This document shows positions 25,237 to 35,662 of a stretch of 60,241 bases of DNA, piece after piece. The stretch's first letter is position 1; every line of letters starts with the position of its first letter. The notes under the pieces were generated by a model. The model was not told where the DNA came from and did no database searches. It saw nothing but the letters and a program-made list of their open reading frames with translations. A program made the position numbers and the translations under genes. Source of the stretch: an uncultured Clostridia bacterium (lineage in GTDB: Bacteria > Bacillota > Clostridia > UBA1381); assembly GCA_934476675.1 (NCBI GenBank), contig CAKSOE010000015.1, forward strand, positions 1-60,241. The letters are read 5' to 3'.

Positions 25237-28200
25237 TCATTGTACCAACTCAGATATTTTCGCAGTATAACTCTCGGAATACTTTATTCCTGCAACCCTT
25301 GTACTCATTACGGTTGCTGAAATACTGTCAGCAACACCCTCGCACACCAAATCTACCGAAAAGCTTTTTCTGCCGTTTCCGTTATACAAACCTTCGACGC
25401 ATGCAGATGCAATCTCTTTGCCCGCGGCATCCAGCACAACCACCCTTGTTGCTCCATAAACTTTATCTTCTGTTGTGTTTTTTACATCTACACAGGCATA
25501 CGCTTTTCCATTCCTATATGATATATCAGAAAGACCTACTTCAAAAATGTTTCCATCGGCATATGTGACATACATAGGATTACTGAACATTCCGGCAAAG
25601 CTTTTTGCCCTCAACCTATATGTTCCAAACTTAGGAAGCATAACTTTGTTTTCTTCAGTTTCTGCAATAAGTGAATTGCTTGCTTCGTCATAAATTAATG
25701 TACTGTATGTATATTCACCGCTGTTTTTCCATGAAAGCATTCCATCTGCTGTTATCTTTATCTGCTTTACTTGTCCGGGTGCTTCTGTGTTTTTTCTTAT
25801 ATCAAAGCTAAGCATTACCGGTTCCAAGCCATTTACAGTTATTTTTTCTTCATACGGAACATTTTTTATAAGTTCAGTACCAACTACAAGCTTTTTTCCA
25901 TCCAAGTAAACCGATACATCGTTGCTTGTACCATAAGTCATACCTGTCATATTGAGGACAACGCTGTTTTCATTAACAGAATATTCATACTCGATATTAT
26001 GTGATTCAGTACCTGTCTGGTTATCAACAACAATCAACCGTCTTTCTATTTCATCAGACAAAACCTTTCTCAAATTGCTTTCATAAGCAATCGTGGCATT
26101 ACTTGTTATCTTGCTGCCATCAGTAGATTTTGCATATTCATTTTTTCCAAAGTCATTTTTTTGACAAATAACCTTTTTGCCAGACTTTTCATACTCGTAA
26201 AAGGCTTTGAGTACATCATTACTTGCATAACCTGTTCCATATGCAATAACAGTATCATATTCTGACAGTTTTCCGAGCGTATTTTCTGTTACAAAATCCA
26301 CTTTTTCGCCTAATGTCAACAAATTTTTATATACACTTACAATTTTACTGATATATTCACTGTCATAAATTGCAGATGCATTTGAGTAGAAAATTGCGGT
26401 TTTATGTGTATCAGCATTTATAGCTTTTATGTACTCTGATAATCTACTGAGATCAAGTCCCGTTTTTCCTGCCTGCCAAACACAGTCGGGGCGAATCAAT
26501 ATCGAACCAGAGTATGCATCCTTTGTGCTATAGCTTCTTTCCCATACCCATATGGTAGACATTGCCCTGCCATGAATTGCCCCCTGCCATAAATCGTTTA
26601 CCAGGTTTTTAGTCTGACGTTCTGAAAATTCAAAGTTTTTGTCCGCTATGATATGGTCTTCACTGTTGTATACCGGTTTGTTGGTAACTGAACGCAAATA
26701 ATCATACCACATCAGTTTTCTTATCAAACTTCCTTCGTCATCAATATAAGCGGCAGCATCATTTCCTGACCAATCAAGAAATTCAGAGTATATTTCTGCA
26801 TCTGTTCCGGCAGTTGCCAACCATTCATTTGTAGTATACCACCCCATATAATTACCCATCTTTGTATTTAATGGAATATTGGTATACTCCTTAATTATAT
26901 CCGCCATCCACTTATGCCAATCAGCAAAGATACTACGATTGAATAATACCCAATCGTATGCCAACGGTTCACTCATGTTAATATGATTAGGGGTTTTTAT
27001 TGTTGGCATTTGCGTATCGCTAAAATCAGAATAACTCGTCCCATATAAGCTATTTATTTTAGCTATTGTCCCATATTTCTCTGCAAGATAATCCCTAAAT
27101 TTTGGATTATAAAAGTCAGGACTATATCTTGTATCATATAAAGGCTCATTCGATAAGCATATATTAGTCACCGATGAATATTTCGAAATAATCGGTATAA
27201 AATATCGCAAATAATCCTCAATGATACCTTTGGGGATAGGTGCATCTACAATATATTGAATAAATTCGGGTGAATTTGAATATATGTTTTCTCCTTCCAA
27301 ATTTTTGGGGAACAGATGTGGAGAAATCTGTACAGATACTCCAACATTTGAATCCGATGCTCTGGCAAGCGTCTTAAGAATATGAGAAATATTCTCACTG
27401 TACAGTTTATCCTCAAAGCTTCCATTTATTATATAGTTGCCACTTTCATTATTTTTGCTCATTTTTATGTTGTCAATGTACAAAGTACCGCTACCTTCTG
27501 CACTTATGTAAAACGGCAAATGATTACTGACATTTTTTTTATTTATATCTGTTGTAATATTTCTCCAGTTTCCGCTATAATCAACAGGAACAACACAGTC
27601 ACCATAATTGATATTAACACTTAATCCCTTCGAACCACGTATATCAAAACTTAATTTATAATCGTATCCGTTTTCAAGAAATAGATTTTGATATATTCTC
27701 CCTTTTGAACCTTGTACACTCATTTTTAGCGAAGATTTCCCATCTGTTACTGAAGATGATGTTATTTCTGCCGAACAGGTTCCGGAAGATATTTCTTTCA
27801 CAAACGTCCATGAGGGTAAATTATCATTCTCAATCGGCTGAACCTTACTCGGGCCACATTCAAGCTGAATGTTATTTGCTCCAAAACTTCTAAAGTTTTC
27901 GACATCCTCCATTGCTGTATTAAAGTGACCATATCCTATAGAATATACCGGCTTTCCGGTTTCAAGCAAAGTAAATCCGTCATTTGATAGGTCCTTCATA
28001 TTCGTAAGTTTGGCATTTAATGGCTCTTTCATACCAGAAAGATACCCATTTAAACTTGACTTGGTCTCATTATACATATCAAGCATTGCCTGTTTGTCAT
28101 AAGCAATCAGACTTGAATTGTACCCTGCTGCCTCGTCATCTTCAATATACCCGGCAAATCTTTGCATCGTTGCTAAGCATACATCTTCATAATCGGTCGA

Positions 28201-28347
28201 AATGCCTTTGTCACGACAATTTTGAATCAAACTCTCAATCTCACTTATTTCAGACTTGAAGTAACTTGCATTATCGGCATAGGCGGCAGATGTCATTACT
28301 GACATCAATACCGCCACTGTCAAGACTGCTGATATTATTTTTTTCAT
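25237..28347 (-). CDS. Secreted GH-A glycosidase (GH42-like) with CBM inserted in barrel
   Basis: A 1036-aa exported protein (signal peptide 1-24, ending ...SAAYA). After a helical module (27-110), a clan GH-A barrel starts at VYSIGYGHFN. E401 in SNEPLYD fits the acid-base Glu and E563 in NSEDH the nucleophile. A CBM-like domain (about 172-307, ending in a LYIDNI strand then INGSFE) interrupts the barrel between early strands; the paralogue at 28358-32740 lacks it. A GH42-like trimerization domain follows (AIFYSNASA), then beta-sandwich domains. The fold is GH42-like but the CAZy family is not certain. GAGG precedes the ATG. Confidence 0.75.
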   Translation of the reverse strand: MKKIISAVLTVAVLMSVMTSAAYADNASYFKSEISEIESLIQNCRDKGISTDYEDVCLATMQRFAGYIEDDEAAGYNSSLIAYDKQAMLDMYNETKSSLNGYLSGMKEPLNAKLTNMKDLSNDGFTLLETGKPVYSIGYGHFNTAMEDVENFRSFGANNIQLECGPSKVQPIENDNLPSWTFVKEISSGTCSAEITSSSVTDGKSSLKMSVQGSKGRIYQNLFLENGYDYKLSFDIRGSKGLSVNINYGDCVVPVDYSGNWRNITTDINKKNVSNHLPFYISAEGSGTLYIDNIKMSKNNESGNYIINGSFEDKLYSENISHILKTLARASDSNVGVSVQISPHLFPKNLEGENIYSNSPEFIQYIVDAPIPKGIIEDYLRYFIPIISKYSSVTNICLSNEPLYDTRYSPDFYNPKFRDYLAEKYGTIAKINSLYGTSYSDFSDTQMPTIKTPNHINMSEPLAYDWVLFNRSIFADWHKWMADIIKEYTNIPLNTKMGNYMGWYTTNEWLATAGTDAEIYSEFLDWSGNDAAAYIDDEGSLIRKLMWYDYLRSVTNKPVYNSEDHIIADKNFEFSERQTKNLVNDLWQGAIHGRAMSTIWVWERSYSTKDAYSGSILIRPDCVWQAGKTGLDLSRLSEYIKAINADTHKTAIFYSNASAIYDSEYISKIVSVYKNLLTLGEKVDFVTENTLGKLSEYDTVIAYGTGYASNDVLKAFYEYEKSGKKVICQKNDFGKNEYAKSTDGSKITSNATIAYESNLRKVLSDEIERRLIVVDNQTGTESHNIEYEYSVNENSVVLNMTGMTYGTSNDVSVYLDGKKLVVGTELIKNVPYEEKITVNGLEPVMLSFDIRKNTEAPGQVKQIKITADGMLSWKNSGEYTYSTLIYDEASNSLIAETEENKVMLPKFGTYRLRAKSFAGMFSNPMYVTYADGNIFEVGLSDISYRNGKAYACVDVKNTTEDKVYGATRVVVLDAAGKEIASACVEGLYNGNGRKSFSVDLVCEGVADSISATVMSTRVAGIKYSESYTAKISELVQ

Positions 28348-28357
28348 TTGTCAAACC

Positions 28358-31300
28358 TCACTTTTTCAACAAATTCACAAGTACTGTTGCAAATTCTGCT
28401 CTTGTGATACCCTTGTTGCCCCCGAAACTTCCATCCGGATAACCGGACATTATTCCGGCAACAGTTGCCTTATCAACAGCCTCTTTGTTATTTATCTGTG
28501 AATAATCGGTATATTGATTTGCCATACCGCTGTTTATCGCAGCCATAAATTTTTCATAAAATTTAACGGCCCATTCTGCGGCATCTTCTCTTGTTGCTTT
28601 TTTATCAAAATCTCTTATTTCACTTATATCCATTCCGGCATTATTCAAAGCTCTTATCGTACCGTCATACCACTTTAAATCATCTTCGCTTGATGAACAA
28701 TCCAATCCATAACTTCGAGCTAAAAGCGCCAAAATTTCTGCAATAGAAATCTGTTTATCCGGTGCAAATCTTGAATTACTTATACCTTTTATAATCCCTT
28801 TATTCGTAAGATTTGAGATATTGTTTTCTGCCCAATGGTTATATGTATCAATAAACTGATTGCTTACGTTTATTTCAAGCATAACAGGCTCATATTTTGT
28901 AAGTTCTATCACCTCTCCGAAGTTATCACCGCTTCTTAAATCGTATGAAGATGTAATAGTTTGATTATCCGCAATAATTTTTACTTTCTTATTGCCTCTT
29001 AAGCTATTCATATTCAATATCAGCTTATCATTGCAAATACCCGTGTTTATTTCAACGTAATCAACATCTTCGCCTGTTTCGGCATCAACAACGCGCACAT
29101 ATTGCATATTGTTATTTTTCAGGTAGTCTTTTATATATTTATGGAAATCCTCAAATGACATTTCTCCCAGAGTATCAGTTGACTGATCCATATTTTCTAT
29201 AAGCGTAGCATTTGCTTTGATATAATCGGCACTTTCTTTTGCCTTGCCTGTAAGAGGTTTATCATATTCATTTTTAGTAAAAGTGTCTTTGTCACATACA
29301 AGCACTTTACCGCCATTTCTTACAAAATCCGCTATTTTCTCAGGTAAATCCTCTTTAACCTGAACTGTTTTCGGGATTATCAAAACCTTACAGTTCTCCA
29401 GTTTCTGTGCCACATCTACACCTGTTTCAGCAATAAACTGAACGCTCTTACCTGCATAACGCAATGATTCATATGCTGCATAACAGCCTACGGTGTATGT
29501 ATTGGAATAATTCCTTGATGCATCGGAATACAACAATGCAACTTCCGGCTCATCATCCTGCAATGCCACCACTTCATTTGACAGTCTTTGCAAATCAAGA
29601 CTCATTCTTGATATTTTTGAAATACCGTCCGGTCTTCTCATCAATGAACCATACAATGAACTTTGAGGACTATATTCCCACTCCCATACCCAGATAATAC
29701 TCATTCCTTTTCCATGCACTGCCCCTTGCCATATCTGTTGAGCAGCATAATCGGAATATATAGACTCAAATGGTGTTATTGTATCTTGTAGGATATGATC
29801 TTCGGTATTGGCTACCGGAGCTTTTTTGAATGTCTTCTGATAGTCAATCTGATAATAGTAGTCCAACTCTCTCATATGCCAGTTGTTGGTAAGGTAATGA
29901 CCGCCATCATTTCCGTTTATATCAAACATATCCTTATAGTATTGATATTTCACACCCGAGTCAACAACATTTCTCATTGACGGATGCCAATCGGAAGAAC
30001 GCGGAGTCAAATGCAGCTTTGCCTGCAATGGAATATCCGGAGCCATTTCTCTTATTGTGTCGCATATGAACTGATGCCATGAAGACATAATTTCTGCGTT
30101 GAAATCACAATAATCATAATCACGTGCATCATCTATCGACAGGGTATTTCCATCCTTATTTATTTCCGGGAATTCAACCTCAGTAAATGAAGTATAAGCT
30201 GTTCCGTAATTATCATTAAGTCTTGCTAAATCCCCATTATATCTTTTCTCCAAAAAGCCTGCCCAGTACGGACGATAAAACTCATCGGAAAGTGCTGTCC
30301 TAAATATCGGCTCATTTGTTACACTGATTGATGCCAACGATTTGTAATCCTTTATCTGAGGTATAAGCGCCTCAAGTGATAATTTAATTACTTTTTTCAT
30401 TCTCTCGTCCATAATATTGTATTTGATAAATTCAGGGCTACCTGTAATGGTATCGGGATATTTATCATAAACAAACTGTGGAAATACATGAGGTCCAAAT
30501 AAAACATCAACAGCCATATTACTATTTTCTGCCCGTGACAAAACGTCTGAAACCCACGCCAGCGCCCAATTTTGATTTATTGAATATTCCGATTCATTTG
30601 GAACGGCAGCTCCGCTTCCTGCCGGAAGTATTATATCCCTCGGATATGCAGCATACTGAATAATATTAAATCCGAAATTCGGAAAATTCGGCAAATCAGC
30701 AGATACTGAATTAAAATGCCCCCAACCCGTTAAAAATACAGGACGTCTTTCAATAACACCATTAGTATTTGTATCAGCTACAAAATGTCCGCCTTCTATT
30801 TCTACTCCCTTGTCACTTGTTACATATTTAGGCACCTCAAACGGCATTTTTTCACCCGAAAGATATGCACTTAAATCTTTCTTTGTCTCCTCATATATTT
30901 TCTTGAGGGAATCATCCATATACTGCATTGTTTTGTAATACCCATTATTAATATCCTCCTGGATATAGTCCACAAAACGTGACAATATCATATAATTTGC
31001 AGTTTCATAATCAGTATGTATTCCCTTTTCCTCGCATTGGTCGAGAAGTGTTTTTATCTCTGCCGCCATTTTTTCAGCATTTTCTTTAACGCCTGCAGCA
31101 TCATCGGGTGAAAAATATTTTGAATCGCTTTTAAATGTCCTGCTTTTTGCCTGTACTGTTTTTCCGTCGCAGGTAACATCACAGATTATCTGAAATTCAC
31201 CAATTGCAGAAAAATCATGCCAAATTTTAATTCCCGACTGTGCCGCTATACTAACCTCTTTTTCTTCCTGTGTATATCTATTATTAATTTTAAATGTTCT

Positions 31301-32740
31301 TTCTTTATCTGCGGCATTGACAATATACAAATCATAACCACCGTAAATTCCAGAATCTCGGTTTAATACGATCCACGAAAAAAAGTCACTGTCATCGTCA
31401 ATAAGCTCTAAGAACGGGAAATTTGTATTATCCTTAGATCTTGAAATACCATCTGTAAGTTCTACGCAGTAACGGCGACCATTGCCATCATTATCATTAA
31501 CCAAAAAGTTAAAAAGAAGCTTTTCTTTTGGTTTACCGCCTTCAATAATAGTTTCCCATGGAATTTGCACCTCATATATTGTATGCTCTCCGGAATTTTT
31601 CGCTTTTGCAACAACTTTTGCTTTTTCCTCATCGGTAAGATAAGATGAATGAACTTCTGCATCAATCGAATTCGGATCACACACTATGCTAATTTCTTTA
31701 CCGAATTTTACACCATTGCTTGTGTCAACACCTCCGGTACCTAAACCAAAGTCATATCCTGCCACATCATCCGGATTCTCCGGCTCATTTGGATCTTTCT
31801 CTTTCAAATCTTCTTCTACCGGTGATACCGCAAATTGTATGCTGTCTCCATCCCAATAATTATAGTCTGTTCTATCCTTTGTAATCGGATAAAATACATC
31901 ATCTGTAACATCAAACATAATATATAAGGATTCATCATCATACGCTGTTTTTACTTCCGCTGTTACATCCTTGTCTTTATCGTCAGACATAAATGTCTGT
32001 ATCTGTTTCTGCATAACGGGCATATAGATTGCATCATAATTGCTCCAATCACTATTATCACCATCTAAGTTAATGCCCTCTTGTTTTCTTGTCTGAATAT
32101 ATCCTAACACTCCTCCCAGCTGTTTAAGCTGTTCGGTAGTGAAACTGCCTTTCTCAATAACCTCGTTATATAAAGTTTCTACATTCGCCACAGATTCTAC
32201 GCCTGTTTCAAAAGTTCCGTTTGAAATCAGATTATTTTCTGTGCCTTTTTCCCTAAAGTATACATCATCTATCCAAAATCCATTACTTGCACCTTCCAGT
32301 ATAAACATTAATCTTGCATTTTGCGTTACCGTAGGTGTCCATTCAAACTTACTTTCTATCCAGTCATTTGATTCGCCGATAGGCAAAAGTTCGTGTGATG
32401 CTTCCGATATCCATTCAACTATGCAATACACCAATTCCGTCTTTTTTGATTTTGTCCACATTCCAAATTCGTATGTCTTTCCGGCTTGAACCGTTACCGG
32501 AGTATACAACCAAAGATATTTTCCCGATTGTCGTGCACTTTTGCAACTCATTTTCACTGAAGCATTTCCGCTATGTTTTGTCTCATAATCCAATCCTATT
32601 GTACCATTTAGTTCACCGGTCAACCAATTCCAACCAAAAAAGCTTCCGGAATTCGCCTCCTGCGCAAAAGCAATTATATTATTGATTGGAAGCATAACTA
32701 TCATTAAAATTATAGCAAAAATTTTTTTCATCATTTTCAT
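28358..32740 (-). CDS. Secreted SLH-anchored GH-A glycosidase with CBM domains
   Basis: A 1460-aa exported protein (signal peptide 1-27). In order: a CBM4/9-like domain (about 30-170, ending FWIDDVYF then ISNGTFE), a CBM9/DOMON-like domain (about 220-470, YDDESLYIMFDV), a helical module, a clan GH-A barrel with E810 (TNEPIF) and E980 (NTEDH), a GH42-like beta domain, and SLH repeats at 1290-1460 (WAENNISNL, FAPDKQIS, SGYPDGSFG). SLH repeats hold it to the cell wall, so it cuts a polymer at the cell surface. It is paralogous to the next gene. GGAG lies eleven bases before the first ATG. Confidence 0.8.
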   Translation of the reverse strand: MKMMKKIFAIILMIVMLPINNIIAFAQEANSGSFFGWNWLTGELNGTIGLDYETKHSGNASVKMSCKSARQSGKYLWLYTPVTVQAGKTYEFGMWTKSKKTELVYCIVEWISEASHELLPIGESNDWIESKFEWTPTVTQNARLMFILEGASNGFWIDDVYFREKGTENNLISNGTFETGVESVANVETLYNEVIEKGSFTTEQLKQLGGVLGYIQTRKQEGINLDGDNSDWSNYDAIYMPVMQKQIQTFMSDDKDKDVTAEVKTAYDDESLYIMFDVTDDVFYPITKDRTDYNYWDGDSIQFAVSPVEEDLKEKDPNEPENPDDVAGYDFGLGTGGVDTSNGVKFGKEISIVCDPNSIDAEVHSSYLTDEEKAKVVAKAKNSGEHTIYEVQIPWETIIEGGKPKEKLLFNFLVNDNDGNGRRYCVELTDGISRSKDNTNFPFLELIDDDSDFFSWIVLNRDSGIYGGYDLYIVNAADKERTFKINNRYTQEEKEVSIAAQSGIKIWHDFSAIGEFQIICDVTCDGKTVQAKSRTFKSDSKYFSPDDAAGVKENAEKMAAEIKTLLDQCEEKGIHTDYETANYMILSRFVDYIQEDINNGYYKTMQYMDDSLKKIYEETKKDLSAYLSGEKMPFEVPKYVTSDKGVEIEGGHFVADTNTNGVIERRPVFLTGWGHFNSVSADLPNFPNFGFNIIQYAAYPRDIILPAGSGAAVPNESEYSINQNWALAWVSDVLSRAENSNMAVDVLFGPHVFPQFVYDKYPDTITGSPEFIKYNIMDERMKKVIKLSLEALIPQIKDYKSLASISVTNEPIFRTALSDEFYRPYWAGFLEKRYNGDLARLNDNYGTAYTSFTEVEFPEINKDGNTLSIDDARDYDYCDFNAEIMSSWHQFICDTIREMAPDIPLQAKLHLTPRSSDWHPSMRNVVDSGVKYQYYKDMFDINGNDGGHYLTNNWHMRELDYYYQIDYQKTFKKAPVANTEDHILQDTITPFESIYSDYAAQQIWQGAVHGKGMSIIWVWEWEYSPQSSLYGSLMRRPDGISKISRMSLDLQRLSNEVVALQDDEPEVALLYSDASRNYSNTYTVGCYAAYESLRYAGKSVQFIAETGVDVAQKLENCKVLIIPKTVQVKEDLPEKIADFVRNGGKVLVCDKDTFTKNEYDKPLTGKAKESADYIKANATLIENMDQSTDTLGEMSFEDFHKYIKDYLKNNNMQYVRVVDAETGEDVDYVEINTGICNDKLILNMNSLRGNKKVKIIADNQTITSSYDLRSGDNFGEVIELTKYEPVMLEINVSNQFIDTYNHWAENNISNLTNKGIIKGISNSRFAPDKQISIAEILALLARSYGLDCSSSEDDLKWYDGTIRALNNAGMDISEIRDFDKKATREDAAEWAVKFYEKFMAAINSGMANQYTDYSQINNKEAVDKATVAGIMSGYPDGSFGGNKGITRAEFATVLVNLLKK

Positions 32741-32767
32741 ATGCTTTCAAACTCCATTTCTTATTTT

Positions 32768-32797
32768 CAAAGGGGCTGCATTATCGCAGCCCCTTTG
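32768..32797. terminator. Intercistronic hairpin with partial T-run
   Basis: A perfect 12-bp stem (32768-32779 with 32786-32797) lies between a CBM gene and the SLH glycosidase gene. Reading with the operon it is followed by A-rich DNA rather than T, so it is more likely a partial terminator or mRNA-stabilizing stem that tunes the expression of the downstream genes. Confidence 0.6.
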
Positions 32798-32844
32798 TTT
32801 CCTGCGCCAATTTCAAATAATCAGTAAATTCTTAATTTTATATA

Positions 32845-35583
32845 TTATGACAATGGATCCGGAGAACTAAGCGGAATCATATCATCTGTCCACATAAATG
32901 TCTTTATCTTATATCCACTGTTTTCCGGTACTGTAACGTCAAGCGAGAATATTTCATATCCTGTTCCTGCCACTACTGTCTTTTTAATTGACTGGACATT
33001 GACAAGAACGTCACCCTTATAAAGCGCAACATAATATACACAATCCATATTTTCGTCATAGCACTCTATTTTCTTTGACGCCGTAATTACTCCGCTTGTA
33101 ATACTATCAAGTTCCCATACTTCACCGTCGACAATATTTGTAAATTCCGTTTTTTCTGTTTCATAATTTTTTGTCAACTCAAATCCTCCGTCAGAAATAA
33201 GGTTTTCACCAATTTCGTCTCCATTTTCATCGAGCACATATGCTGATATATCGTCTATCCATATATTCTCTGCACCATTTGTAAATACAAGAGCATATGC
33301 ACCGTTATAATCAGCTGCCTCATATGGATACTCTGCTAATTCGTCATCAAAATCCGAAACGACCGCGCTTAAAGTTACCCAACCATTGCGATCCTCGTCT
33401 TCTTTAACAAATGTAACAGTTTTTTCAAGTGAAACATTTTCTAAGTTTCCGAGCCTGAGCAAATACGGTATAGTACCATCGTCCAATTTTGCCTTAAAAG
33501 ATACCTTGTAATCTTTATTCGTATTAAGAACAAGTGCCTGTTGAATCGCCGTATAAACATTAGACTTTACACCATTCATATTTGAATTAAATCTTAATGA
33601 TGCAGTACCGCTATACTTTGTATCCTTATCAAGATCAACACTCATATCGGCATATGAACCATCATAATCACTTCCTATGATTTCCCACGCACCACATTTC
33701 TCTCTGCTTTGCAGTGCTTTTACATTTCCGCTTTTCGGTTTCAATACTACACTTTGCGAATCTGTTCCGTTTGATGTTGTCATATCAAGTCTGATAGTAT
33801 ATTCATTTCCCTCTGTCAAGCCTGACAATAAACAACTGTTTATAGCGTTTGCACTTAAATCATATGTGAAATCTGTTTTTTCTTCATCATTTACATACAA
33901 CTTTATCGCACTTACAGCGGTTTCAGGATTTCTCCACGACACCGTGCCGGATGTACCTGACGCAGTCGGATAAGCAATTAAATTTGAAATCTTTGTTTTG
34001 TTCACAAGCTTATTCTGCTCAAAGCTGCCGTTTACAATTAAATTTTGTTGCTCACCTTTTTTTGTTAATGTGATATTATCAATGTAAATCATATCAATCG
34101 CATTAATCGTAGTAATTGTAAAATTTTGTGCTCCATTGCTATTCACTTGCAATGTCCCGCTATGTTTATACCAACCATTGTCAACAAGGGTTCCGGGTAA
34201 ATCGCCGGACAAGTTATTAACTGAAGAACCCAATTCAAACCATATGTTTCCTCCCGAATAAGCACCTTTTGTATAGAATGTAATGTCATAATCGCCCTGC
34301 GGTAAGTTCATGAAACTTGTCAAAACCCTCTGATATGATGAACATGAAGGAGCGGCAAGTTTAATCGAATAGTTTCCGTCATAAGCGGTTTCATCGGTTA
34401 CCTCAACATAATTATTCTTTCCGTCATAATATCCGGGATATCCACCATAGTACATAGTCCAGTTAGTAGGCTTTTTGTACACCTCTGAGCCGTATTTTGC
34501 ATATGAATCCTCAAAATCTACACATGCAGCAACATTCCCGTTTTCGTCCGTGAATGTAATATCATCGATGAATATTCCTTCACAAGTATGCAAAATCAAG
34601 AAAATATAACTTGCTCTATTCTTGACTGTAACTTTAGCTGCCTTTGTTATCTTTTCCCACCCGTTTTCTAAGGGTTCACTTGTAAATTCAACGCCCATAA
34701 ATGTTGCACCGATTTGATAGCCTTCAGTATACAAGTCAATTCTGTTCGAACCTAAACTCTTTACCTTCATAGACAAATCGTATGTACCCGGCTCTATTAC
34801 CTTATTGATTTTATATCTTTTTGCATCAGGGCCTGCAGTCCATCTCACATACAATGATTTGTTTCCATCATAAGAAGTATAATCTGTCGGTTCAACAAAT
34901 GCATTTGTTGTGTTACTCCACTCATCAAGCCACATTGTACTGTCATTTGCAGTACTTCCATCCGGGGCTGTATAATACGCATCTTCAAAATCAAACGCAT
35001 AATCGCCCGTAAAAATTTCTTCTCCGTTTTCTACTCCCACTGCTGAAAAGTCATCAACATATAAATATGTTCCGGCTGATTGCGGGTAAAATACCAGCCA
35101 AAGGTATCGCTGCCTCGGCATCTGAATTTCATATTTTTTCCATCCGTTTTCTGCGTCCGTTACTGTGAAGTCCGTAAGTCTCTTGGGAGTAGCCGGATCA
35201 CCCGTGGTGAAACCATATCCAATGCTATGCATATCCATATTGCCTTTTGCATAAAACGATAATCGATAATTGGTTGAAGTAAAGTCTCGATTGTTTAAGT
35301 CTTGACCTATTCTCAAGTAATTTCCGTTTGCCGGAGCATCATTTCTTATTAATAGGGAAAAATCCCCTGAATGTGCCTCTTTTTTTGACGGTTGCGCAAA
35401 AGAGTTTGCATTAAAACTATCAACATACCATTTGTACCATGTACCTGCAGGCTGATCCATTAATCTTAATCTTTTGCTTGTATCGTATTCCTCCGGTCCT
35501 GACGTATCACTCGCTGAAACCGGCATTACACTCATACTAAATAACATTGACAAGCCCAGAATAATTGATAATAATTTTTTCAT
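32845..35583 (-). CDS. Secreted multi-CBM protein (four CBM-like domains, FN3)
   Basis: A 912-aa exported protein (signal peptide 1-24). It has four CBM4/9-like jelly-roll domains, each ending in a Y/F-I/V-D-D/N strand: LYVDDF near 174, IFIDDI near 336, IYIDNI near 499 and IWIDDI near 774, with INGSFE or ISDGGFE linkers. A fibronectin III-like domain lies near 525-610 (TVSWRNP). No catalytic domain or SLH repeat is visible, so it probably binds glycan and recruits enzymes, or is an enzyme of unknown type. GGTGAG precedes the ATG at 35583. It is co-transcribed with the glycosidases. Confidence 0.75.
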   Translation of the reverse strand: MKKLLSIILGLSMLFSMSVMPVSASDTSGPEEYDTSKRLRLMDQPAGTWYKWYVDSFNANSFAQPSKKEAHSGDFSLLIRNDAPANGNYLRIGQDLNNRDFTSTNYRLSFYAKGNMDMHSIGYGFTTGDPATPKRLTDFTVTDAENGWKKYEIQMPRQRYLWLVFYPQSAGTYLYVDDFSAVGVENGEEIFTGDYAFDFEDAYYTAPDGSTANDSTMWLDEWSNTTNAFVEPTDYTSYDGNKSLYVRWTAGPDAKRYKINKVIEPGTYDLSMKVKSLGSNRIDLYTEGYQIGATFMGVEFTSEPLENGWEKITKAAKVTVKNRASYIFLILHTCEGIFIDDITFTDENGNVAACVDFEDSYAKYGSEVYKKPTNWTMYYGGYPGYYDGKNNYVEVTDETAYDGNYSIKLAAPSCSSYQRVLTSFMNLPQGDYDITFYTKGAYSGGNIWFELGSSVNNLSGDLPGTLVDNGWYKHSGTLQVNSNGAQNFTITTINAIDMIYIDNITLTKKGEQQNLIVNGSFEQNKLVNKTKISNLIAYPTASGTSGTVSWRNPETAVSAIKLYVNDEEKTDFTYDLSANAINSCLLSGLTEGNEYTIRLDMTTSNGTDSQSVVLKPKSGNVKALQSREKCGAWEIIGSDYDGSYADMSVDLDKDTKYSGTASLRFNSNMNGVKSNVYTAIQQALVLNTNKDYKVSFKAKLDDGTIPYLLRLGNLENVSLEKTVTFVKEDEDRNGWVTLSAVVSDFDDELAEYPYEAADYNGAYALVFTNGAENIWIDDISAYVLDENGDEIGENLISDGGFELTKNYETEKTEFTNIVDGEVWELDSITSGVITASKKIECYDENMDCVYYVALYKGDVLVNVQSIKKTVVAGTGYEIFSLDVTVPENSGYKIKTFMWTDDMIPLSSPDPLS

Positions 35584-35662
35584 TTTCTCACCTTTCAATC
35601 TTTCATTAAATTTATTTGACTTTTATTTTTCAACAACTCACCTCTCAATCACATCATTGAAT

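Noticed and set aside
32768..32797. Hairpin as a full operon terminator
   Set aside because: In the operon's direction it is followed by A-rich DNA, not T, and the genes on both sides belong to the same functional set.
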